From Clostridia bacterium (GTDB lineage Bacteria > Bacillota > Clostridia > Christensenellales > Aristaeellaceae): a stretch of DNA of 64,000 nt. The translations under genes and the position numbers were made by a program. This document shows, in pieces, positions 58,582-64,000 of the stretch. The notes beneath the pieces were generated by a model, which searched no databases, was not told where the DNA came from, and worked only from the letters and a program-made list of their open reading frames with translations. Location: positions 40,074-104,073 of the forward strand of contig JAGBBA010000049.1 of the NCBI GenBank assembly GCA_017938695.1, written 5' to 3'. Every line of letters starts with the position of its first letter. Position 1 is the stretch's first letter.

Positions 58582-59074
58582 ATGCCTTTTTGCGCCCGGA
58601 GTCGATCAGCTCCTGCTCGAAGGCCTCGGGGTGCTTCAGGTAGTAATCCTGGTGCTCCTCCTCCGCCAGCCAGAAGCTCTTGAAGGGCTCCACGCTCACG
58701 AATGTCTTCCGCCCGGACGCTGCTTCCAGCTGTGCCAGCTGCTTTTCCGCCTCCGTGCGCTGGGCGTCATCGGTATAGTACACCGCCAGGGTATAGGAAT
58801 GCCCCCGGTCGATGAACTGCCCCTCGCCGTCGAAGGGATCCACGCTCTCCAGGAAGATCGCCAATAGCTGGGCAAAGTCCACCTGGGCTGCATCGTAGTC
58901 GATGCGGATGGTCTCCCGGTGGCCTGTGCGCTGATGCTTCACGTCGTCGTAGGCCGGGGCTGCTTCATCGCCGCCGGAATAGCCGCTGGTCACCTCTGCC
59001 ACGCCGGGCAGCTCCTTGAATACCGGCGTGATGCACCAGAAGCATCCTCCGGCAAAATAGGCCGTTTGGTTCAT
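58580..59074 (-). CDS. msrA: Peptide-methionine (S)-S-oxide reductase
   Basis: Repairs oxidised methionine. 164 residues from the ATG at 59074 (CGGAG upstream); the longer open frame is antisense to no feature but has no start signal. Catalytic motif YFAGGCFWC (Cys11), EVTSGYSGG, GHRETIRIDYD, and SYTLAVYYTDDAQRTEAEK. No MsrB domain or gene follows. About 17 bases after the GH gene, likely co-transcribed with it. Confidence 0.93.
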   Translation of the reverse strand: MNQTAYFAGGCFWCITPVFKELPGVAEVTSGYSGGDEAAPAYDDVKHQRTGHRETIRIDYDAAQVDFAQLLAIFLESVDPFDGEGQFIDRGHSYTLAVYYTDDAQRTEAEKQLAQLEAASGRKTFVSVEPFKSFWLAEEEHQDYYLKHPEAFEQELIDSGRKKA

Positions 59075-59091
59075 GCTTTTTCTCCGTTCGG

Positions 59092-60387
59092 TCAAATCAT
59101 GTGGCAGGCCTTCTGCAGGGTATCGCACAATTCGCCCAGCCAGTCGCGGATTTCCTCCACGTCCGGGTTCTCCTGGCGGCGGTAGGCTTCCACCCGGGCG
59201 GTGGGCGGATAGTTCATCGGCACCAGCTCGCCGGCCTCCAGCATGTTGGCAGCATATTCGCACAACTCCAGCAGCTGCTCAGCATCGCCGCTGTGGTCGC
59301 GGTACAGGTGGCGGCGTGATTCCTTCAGCCAGATGCTGGCCCGCTTGATGAGGTCCTCGGCATAGTCCTCCTGGTTCACGTCGGCACGGATAGCCCCCTC
59401 GCCCCTCTTGCGGAAAAAGCCCATCACGGCCGCCACAATGGAAGGATCGCGCACCGTTCCGTCAGGATACACAATGCCATGGACACGGTTCCAGCCGTCC
59501 TGGCCGATCATCAGCTCGAACACATACCAGCCCACGCCGTATTCCATGGCCATTTCCAGTGCCATGTCGTAGGGATTGGAACGTGCCAGGCAGGCGGTTT
59601 CGTTATTCAGGATGGGCTTGTTGTATTTCTTACCCAGGGCCACAGCCATGTCATAGATGCGGCGCAGGCGGCTGCGCGTTGCAGAATAATCGTGGAAGAT
59701 GATCACGTCCACCAGTTCCGCCGTGCCGGAGGCCTCGGTTTCAAAGATGAAGATGTTGCCCACGCCGATGTCGTGATCCGGGTCCTTCTGCTTCACATAT
59801 TTGCAGAAGTGCCGCACGATCTCCCAGGTCTTTTCCTGGTTTTCCTTCAGCACGTCCATATCCGGCCTGGTGCGGAAGGTTTGCAGGTAGTCGGGCTCTT
59901 CGTCATACCAGGTCACGAAATTATCGGTATAGCCGGGTTCGTTGGCAATATCCCAGAACAGAAGGCCCGGTTCCTGGCCGATGGCCTCGTACAGCGCATC
60001 GAAATACCTTTCGCCGATCACCCAGCTGGACTTGTCCAGAATGGAGTCGCACACAGGCCGAAGCCCTTCGCAGGGCGGCCAGCCGCGCTGGATATCGCTC
60101 TCCAGAAAGCGGAAGCCCATGAAAATGATGGGATGGGTGGAAATGCCGTGCTTCCATGCCGTTTGCACAAAGTCCTTCACGCAGGCGAGGAAGTGCTCGC
60201 CGCCATCGTGATAGAAGGTGTAGCTGAGGAAAATACGGGCACTGTTCAGCCCCAGCCGCTCAGCATAGCCCATTTCACGGTCCACGATGTCGTGATCGTA
60301 GTGCGCCCAGAAATCCTTGTCGTTCCAAGCATTGCTCTGGGTATAGTTGAAGCCGCGGATCTTGGCATAATCAACCTGTTTCTTCAT
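59092..60387 (-). CDS. Clan GH-A (GH5-like) glycoside hydrolase
   Basis: 431 residues from the ATG at 60387 (AGGAGG 8 bases upstream). TIM-barrel signatures of clan GH-A: FWDIANEPG with acid/base E150 and KPILNNETACLARSNP with nucleophile E263. Conserved N-terminal KIRGFNYTQSNAWNDKDFWA. The family within the clan is not certain. No signal peptide. Residues 350-431 form a helical extension. Lies with two GH43 genes in a short hydrolase cluster. Confidence 0.75.
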   Translation of the reverse strand: MKKQVDYAKIRGFNYTQSNAWNDKDFWAHYDHDIVDREMGYAERLGLNSARIFLSYTFYHDGGEHFLACVKDFVQTAWKHGISTHPIIFMGFRFLESDIQRGWPPCEGLRPVCDSILDKSSWVIGERYFDALYEAIGQEPGLLFWDIANEPGYTDNFVTWYDEEPDYLQTFRTRPDMDVLKENQEKTWEIVRHFCKYVKQKDPDHDIGVGNIFIFETEASGTAELVDVIIFHDYSATRSRLRRIYDMAVALGKKYNKPILNNETACLARSNPYDMALEMAMEYGVGWYVFELMIGQDGWNRVHGIVYPDGTVRDPSIVAAVMGFFRKRGEGAIRADVNQEDYAEDLIKRASIWLKESRRHLYRDHSGDAEQLLELCEYAANMLEAGELVPMNYPPTARVEAYRRQENPDVEEIRDWLGELCDTLQKACHMI

Positions 60388-60451
60388 CGAAAAAACCTCC
60401 TGCATTTGATGAATCATGGCTTATTCAGTTGTATCTCGTACGGGTGCCTTT

Positions 60452-60480
60452 ATTGTACCACAGCCGGGCGTTTTCCTCAA
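60452..60480 (-). promoter_or_regulatory. Promoter of the GH-A/msrA unit
   Basis: Minus-strand TTGAGG, 17-base spacer, TACAAT. Confidence 0.6.
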
Positions 60481-60493
60481 TATGGAAGTCATA

Positions 60494-60527
60494 GAAAAAC
60501 GGCCAGCCGCGAAGCTGACCGTTGGGT
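60494..60527 (-). terminator. Terminator of the second GH43 gene
   Basis: ACGGTCAGC / GCTGGCCGT stem followed on the minus strand by TTTTTC. Confidence 0.8.
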
Positions 60528-60530
60528 ATA

Positions 60531-61940
60531 TTAGGCAAAGCTGAACCGAATGAAATCTGCCGCGCCCTCGCCCTCATAGGTAAAGTACAGGGCCTTCTTG
60601 CCGCTTTCAATGGCCAGGGGCGCAGAGAAGGTCTGCCAGTCCTGGCTGGGCTGAACGGAGATGCGGGCCACCACCGGGCCGCCCTGGCCGTCGCGCACCA
60701 CAAAGGTGCCGCTGGCCGTGCCGCGAATCTCCACCGAGATGGTCTTGGCGGTCTGGAAATCAAAGTAGCGGTAGCCTGCCGTGGCCCCGTCCACCATGTT
60801 GTTGATGTACTGGTTGGGGTTATCCATGCGGTCCTCGCCGTCCTGGGTGAAGGCAGGATGGTTCTTGTCCTGCTGATCGGGCAGGGACTCGCAGGTGCCG
60901 TTCTTGGAATACAGGTGGCAGGCAATGCGGGCCTCGTAGGTGCCCTGATCCTTCAGGGGGCCGCCGTTCAGACCGCAGGAGGTAATCTCCGCCTGGTGGA
61001 AGCGTTCGCCGTCGAAATACACTTCCTCGGCGCAGGCCTGGCGGGAGAAGAAGTGCCGGTTGGTCTGCCGGTGATAGAACACATACCACTTCCCGTTCAC
61101 CAGGGCCACGGAGCCATGGGTATTGCCACGGTAGTTCATGGCGGTGGTGTTGCCATTCACGCCGATATCCGCATTGGACACCAGCACGCCGCCGAAGTGG
61201 TAGTCCCCCAGGGGGCTGTCCGCCACGGCCCAGCAAAGCTCGTGCATCCAGGTGGAGGAGTAAATGAAGTAATACTTGCCGTTAATCTTGCGGATGGAGC
61301 TGGCCTCAAAGAAAGGGTGGGCCTCATACTCGGTGCCGTCGGCGTCGTTGATGATGGGCAGGTTGTGATAGGGGCCGTCCTTCACGGTGATCATGTCCTG
61401 CTCCAGCTCCATCTTCAGGCTGTCCTTGTCGGTGGGCGTCTGCTTATAGCGGGGGCTGTTGCCGGAGAAGAGGTAGATGCGCTTGTCATCGTCGATGAAG
61501 ATGCCGGGGTCGAACTGGCGGATCTCATCCGGCCGCGCGCCCAGGATATCCCCGTTGGGGTAGCGCACAAAGTCCAGGAATTCGAAGGGGCCCACGGGGG
61601 TATCCGCCACGGCCACGCCGATCTCCTTGAGGAAATCCAGGCAGTAGTACAGGTAGTACTTGCCATCGTTGCCCTGGCACACATCAGGAGCCCACAGGGC
61701 ATGGGCACCGTCCGCATTGCGGGGATCCTGGGTCTTGCGGAAGATCACGCCCTCATACCGCCAGTCGGACAGGTCGTCCTCCGGGGCAGACCAGCAGACG
61801 TAATCATTCTGGCAATACACATCGCCGTTGAAGCAATCGTGGCTGCCGTAAATGTACAGCCTGCCGTTGAACACGCGGGGCTCGCCGTCGGGAATGTACT
61901 CCCAACTGGGCAGATAGGGGTTAAACACTTGCTGTTTCAT
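60531..61940 (-). CDS. GH43 family glycoside hydrolase with C-terminal CBM6-like domain
   Basis: 469 residues. The family 43 propeller carries D18 (IPDGEPRVFNGRLYIYGS), D144 (QFDPGIFIDDDKRIYLFSG) and E212 (HPFFEASSIRKINGKYYF) as candidate triad, and LWAPDVCQGNDGKYYLYY. Residues about 340-469 resemble a CBM6-type jelly roll (GYRYFDFQTAKTISVEIRGT, KKALYFTYEGEGAADFI). No signal peptide; arabinoxylan-derived oligosaccharides are a likely substrate class. Not closely similar to the GH43 at 55578. Confidence 0.88.
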   Translation of the reverse strand: MKQQVFNPYLPSWEYIPDGEPRVFNGRLYIYGSHDCFNGDVYCQNDYVCWSAPEDDLSDWRYEGVIFRKTQDPRNADGAHALWAPDVCQGNDGKYYLYYCLDFLKEIGVAVADTPVGPFEFLDFVRYPNGDILGARPDEIRQFDPGIFIDDDKRIYLFSGNSPRYKQTPTDKDSLKMELEQDMITVKDGPYHNLPIINDADGTEYEAHPFFEASSIRKINGKYYFIYSSTWMHELCWAVADSPLGDYHFGGVLVSNADIGVNGNTTAMNYRGNTHGSVALVNGKWYVFYHRQTNRHFFSRQACAEEVYFDGERFHQAEITSCGLNGGPLKDQGTYEARIACHLYSKNGTCESLPDQQDKNHPAFTQDGEDRMDNPNQYINNMVDGATAGYRYFDFQTAKTISVEIRGTASGTFVVRDGQGGPVVARISVQPSQDWQTFSAPLAIESGKKALYFTYEGEGAADFIRFSFA

Positions 61941-61974
61941 TTTTCATATTTCCTTTGCGGTAAGATTTGTCTTG

Positions 61975-62003
61975 ATTATAGCAGGACTTGCCAAGTCGCG
62001 CAA
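61975..62003 (-). promoter_or_regulatory. Promoter of the second GH43 gene
   Basis: Minus-strand TTGCGC, 17-base spacer, TATAAT. Confidence 0.7.
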
Positions 62004-62062
62004 GCACCATCCTGCCAGAAATATGCAAATGGCTCCTGAACCCATTTGTCAGGAGCCTGTCA

Positions 62063-62236
62063 TCATTCGATCACCGTATAGGAAAACATTTCGTAATGCA
62101 GCCTGGTGCCTATGTCCACATCCGGCGGAAGCAATGCCATGGCAATGAAAAGCTCCGCCTCCGCCGGTTCGTTGTCGGCACGGAGATAAGCATACTCGCC
62201 TTCGATCCTGGTCACGGTATAATCCTTCGGTTCCAT
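62063..62236 (-). CDS. Small DUF3006-like protein
   Basis: 57 residues, MEPKDYTVTRIEGEYAYLRA onwards. The strand pattern YTVTRIEGEYAYLRADNE and LLPPDVDIGTRLHYEM resembles DUF3006 proteins (about 60-70 residues, usually YxVDRIEGxxAVLE). Its ribosome site is weak (GGAAG 11 bases upstream), but it has a promoter with a dyad directly upstream. A different reading frame here (62049-62282) has no start signal. Confidence 0.65.
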   Translation of the reverse strand: MEPKDYTVTRIEGEYAYLRADNEPAEAELFIAMALLPPDVDIGTRLHYEMFSYTVIE

Positions 62237-62272
62237 GGGCAGCCGCGCTTCCTTTCGCTTTTGTTTTTCTTA

Positions 62273-62301
62273 ATGATACCACAGTAGGTATCAGTTCGCA
62301 A
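62273..62301 (-). promoter_or_regulatory. Promoter of the DUF3006-like gene with operator dyad
   Basis: Minus-strand TTGCGA, 17-base spacer, TATCAT. The 18-base dyad GATACC-acagta-GGTATC (62275-62292) covers the -10 box and spacer. Confidence 0.55.
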
Positions 62302-62345
62302 GTTTTCCGCGTCCGTGCACAGGCAGGCTCTTTCCAGGCAAAGAA

Positions 62346-62374
62346 AAACGCGATCCCTGTTACAGGATCGCGGT
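62346..62374 (-). terminator. Terminator of the interrupted tRNA gene
   Basis: CGCGATCC / GGATCGCG stem followed on the minus strand by TTTTTC, 5 bases beyond the tRNA 3' end. Confidence 0.8.
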
Positions 62375-62378
62375 GATG

Positions 62379-62420
62379 TACGCCCGGCTGGATTCGAACC
62401 AGTGGCCTACAGAGTCGGAG
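62379..62420 (-). tRNA. 3' fragment of tRNA-Arg(CCG), split by an integrated element
   Basis: Minus strand, 5' to 3': C32, U33, anticodon CCG, A37, C38, anticodon-stem strand TCTGT, variable loop AGGCC, T-arm ACTGG-TTCGAAT-CCAGC, acceptor strand CGGGCGT and discriminator A. This fits a class I tRNA from position 32 to 73. Upstream of position 32 (62421 onward) the match ends and AT-rich foreign sequence begins, so the 5' half (acceptor, D-arm, half anticodon stem) is absent here. Confidence 0.75.
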
Positions 62421-62551
62421 GCTGAAATATCCATCATTTTTTTGTTCATATTAACTAATTTCATGATATGTATATCGGGTTAAATAGTGCTTCTTGCCGA
62501 CAGTTAGTTATCTGCATAATTTTGCTAATTTGATGAAAGAAGGTAATCACC

Positions 62552-63124
62552 ATGAGTACCCGACTGTTTGAAGAAGCTTTTAGCCCTGCCCTGCGTGCCA
62601 AGCTAAACCAGGACACCGCCTCCACCCCTGCTGTCAAATGCTATGGTTTTCGCTACCTGAGTGACGGCACAATCAAGTACCTTTCGCCCAACTGCAAGGA
62701 GCTGCCGTGCTATGTACCGAAGGAGCGTGCAGGACAGTACACCGGCACAAAGGAGATACTAAGCCTTGACCCTGGCGCGGGTGTATGCCATTGCGTCAAC
62801 GACTTTATTACACTCTATGATACCCACGACTATACCAACGCTTGCGTCTATCTGCTGAATAACCCGGCATTGCTCTATGAGATGTGGCGGCAAGAGTACA
62901 CAATGGATGAGATAGAGTCAGCAGAGGTGGAGGGCGGCAAAGAAGTGCTGCTGCCTGACCGTGAGAAGTTTGTTGGACTGCATAGAGTAGTGCTTGATAT
63001 TGGTGTGGGAGATATTTTGCTTGAGTATCTTGTACTTGATGATAGCCGGGTGATTGTTCATGCAAGGCAGATATTTGCAGAGGATGATATGCCGGTCTAT
63101 GAGCGTAACGGCTTTGACTACTAA
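62552..63124 (+). CDS. Hypothetical protein of the integrated element
   Basis: 190 residues from an ATG with AAGAAGG 8 bases upstream. No signal peptide or helix. It has cysteines at KCYGF, NCKELPCYVPKE and GVCHCVND. The composition (acidic) and context suggest an accessory gene of the mobile element. I do not recognise it. Followed by a strong terminator. Confidence 0.65.
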   Translation: MSTRLFEEAFSPALRAKLNQDTASTPAVKCYGFRYLSDGTIKYLSPNCKELPCYVPKERAGQYTGTKEILSLDPGAGVCHCVNDFITLYDTHDYTNACVYLLNNPALLYEMWRQEYTMDEIESAEVEGGKEVLLPDREKFVGLHRVVLDIGVGDILLEYLVLDDSRVIVHARQIFAEDDMPVYERNGFDY

Positions 63125-63126
63125 CA

Positions 63127-63164
63127 ACAAAAAGAGCGTCGTTACCAGCGACGCTCTTTTTGTG
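63127..63164 (+). terminator. Terminator in the element
   Basis: AAAGAGCGTCG / CGACGCTCTTT stem followed by TTTGTG. The rest of 63165-63294 shows no gene. Confidence 0.85.
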
Positions 63165-63294
63165 TGGTTGAATAGGTACCAGCCATTCACCACAAGACTA
63201 CCGGGAATATATCTCCTAAATAATCCCTTGGGCTTACAGTTAAAGCCCTTCCCTTAAATAGTATATCATGTGGGGTGGAGGTTTGTCTACTAAT

Positions 63295-63702
63295 TCACCA
63301 CTTATGCCCACACTTATTACACTTGTATTGCTTGCCGATGCTGCTGGAAGCAAGACCAAAGGCAAAGATGGAAGCCATGCGGGATCCTGTGGTAATCTTG
63401 GAGAAGTCTGTGGACTTGCACATGGGGCAGTGGGGTTTATTGGCACGTTCTTTTGCCAGGTATTCTGCACGAGCAGTGTAAAAATTGTCAATGATCTTGT
63501 CAACAATTTTTGCCACTTCTTGTTTTTCTTCGTCGTTCATAGTTGCATATTGTTCTTTGGTAACTTGCTTAACACGACTAATTAGTGCGTTACCGCATCC
63601 TTTATGATGCTCTCCGTCCTCAGTCGGTAGCACGGGGGCGATTGCTCTACATTTCCAACAAAAGTGTACACAATCATCTTTCTCCTGCCAGTCTCGTTCC
63701 AT
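63295..63702 (-). CDS. Zinc-ribbon protein of the integrated element
   Basis: 135 residues from the ATG at 63702 (GGGAGG 7 bases upstream). Cysteine pairs HFCWKCRAIAP with GC near residue 35 and HCPMCKSTDF with QYKCNKCGHKW at the C-terminus make two zinc ribbons; the segment between (AEYLAKERANK) is helical. A glycine/serine-rich hydrophobic stretch (SRMASIFAFGLASSSIGKQ) precedes the last ribbon. Similar proteins are frequent in phages and conjugative elements of Bacillota; function unknown. Confidence 0.7.
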   Translation of the reverse strand: MERDWQEKDDCVHFCWKCRAIAPVLPTEDGEHHKGCGNALISRVKQVTKEQYATMNDEEKQEVAKIVDKIIDNFYTARAEYLAKERANKPHCPMCKSTDFSKITTGSRMASIFAFGLASSSIGKQYKCNKCGHKW

Positions 63703-63829
63703 TTTGCCACCTCCCTTGCTGCTGACCAAATTATATCATGTAAAATCAGGGATAGTCAAGCAGACAGCCTATGTCAAAAAAATGGGAAAGTATCAAAAAT
63801 AACATTTCGTCAAAAAGTATCAAAAGTTC

Positions 63830-63858
63830 TTGCTTTAGCTGCAATGCTGTGCTATAAT
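63830..63858 (+). promoter_or_regulatory. Promoter of the recombinase gene
   Basis: TTGCTT, 17-base spacer, TATAAT, upstream of the serine recombinase. Confidence 0.65.
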
Positions 63859-63871
63859 CAATATATCAAAT

Positions 63872-63885
63872 CTAACGAACGTTAG
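63872..63885. promoter_or_regulatory. Operator-like dyad before the recombinase gene
   Basis: CTAACG-AA-CGTTAG, a perfect 14-base dyad at the expected start of transcription. Two AAGTATCAAAA direct repeats (63789 and 63816) lie further upstream. Confidence 0.5.
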
Positions 63886-63911
63886 AAATGATATTGCAGG
63901 AGGAAAGCACC

Positions 63912-64000
63912 ATGTGTAAGGTATACGGCTATTGTAGAATCAGCACCGCCAAGCAAAGCATCGAACGGCAGGAGCGCAATATCAAGGCAGCGTATGCGCA
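63912..64000 (+). CDS. Serine recombinase/resolvase (partial)
   Basis: Only the first 29 residues are inside the window (MCKVYGYCRISTAKQSIERQ ...). The pattern YGYCRIST-x-KQ-x-IERQ is the start of the resolvase/invertase domain with the catalytic serine in RIST. AGGAGG 7 bases upstream of the ATG. It may be the integrase of the element, although tRNA-targeting elements more often use tyrosine integrases, or a resolvase of a nested transposon. Confidence 0.85.
   Translation, partial: MCKVYGYCRISTAKQSIERQERNIKAAYA

Larger units (their letters stand above)
62421..64000. mobile_element. Left end of an integrated element in tRNA-Arg
   Basis: From the tRNA breakpoint to the right edge the sequence is clearly AT-richer than the rest of the window and carries accessory-type genes and a serine recombinase. 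The boundary inside the anticodon loop is typical for tRNA-targeting integrases. The other end lies outside the window. Confidence 0.65.

Noticed and set aside
62049-62282. 77-codon minus-strand frame near the tRNA fragment
   Set aside because: No start signal; the overlapping frame at 62063-62236 has a protein-like sequence and a family resemblance.

Overview
The window reads as the chromosome of a GC-rich anaerobic Bacillota (class Clostridia, gut or rumen type). Pointers are an NfnAB electron-bifurcating transhydrogenase, a hydrogenase-like Mrp/Mnh antiporter locus, a ThiT thiamine transporter under a TPP riboswitch, a DnaI-type loader beside a DnaD-domain primosome protein, strong AGGAGG ribosome sites with frequent GTG/TTG starts, and sigma-A promoters with 17-bp spacers. 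The species cannot be named from this.

Layout. 1-1 kb: YczE-type membrane protein (cut by the left edge) and a Nudix hydrolase. 1-3.3 kb: nfnA-nfnB. 3.4-12.8 kb: divergent nine-gene Mnh/Mbh-type operon with four large antiporter-like subunits and an MbhE-MnhB fusion. 13-18 kb: secreted SH3/discoidin-like protein; cca, CDF metal transporter and LCP cell-wall enzyme in one operon. 18-21.4 kb: alpha operon rpsM-rpsK-rpsD-rpoA-rplQ with a roughly 350-nt leader. 21.8-29.7 kb: nitroreductase, two acyltransferase-like proteins, universal-stress protein, MerR/TipAS regulator, second LCP protein, TIM-barrel isomerase, YfbR nucleotidase. 30-31.6 kb: PadR regulator and four small membrane proteins in one overlapping operon with tandem operators. 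31.6-40.8 kb: TPP riboswitch-thiT, RNase Z, Sel1 protein, inositol-phosphatase-like enzyme, metallophosphoesterase, uvrB, Ltp-repeat secreted protein, XRE regulator. 41-46 kb: methionine ABC transporter metQNI behind a methionine-rich leader peptide and terminator; L,D-transpeptidase. 46-56 kb: MoxR-DUF58-transglutaminase operon, birA, acpS, acetyltransferase, ArsC-like protein, DnaI and DnaD replication proteins. 55-62 kb: two GH43 enzymes, a clan GH-A hydrolase, DUF1846 protein, msrA, a small DUF3006-like gene. 62.4-64 kb: left end of an integrated mobile element that split a tRNA-Arg(CCG) gene and carries a serine recombinase at the right edge.

The most notable points are: (1) a 29-codon leader peptide with nine Met codons, own promoter and downstream terminator ahead of metQNI, suggesting ribosome-mediated attenuation rather than the usual SAM riboswitch or T-box; (2) a Mrp/Mbh-type module without hydrogenase subunits beside nfnAB; (3) seven intergenic arrays of modular hairpins; (4) the tRNA-Arg fragment marking an element boundary; (5) compact regulatory architectures, e.g. 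PadR operators placed on the promoter.

No CRISPR array, rRNA gene or insertion-sequence transposase was seen. Start sites were chosen from ribosome-binding sites and often lie inside the longest open frame.
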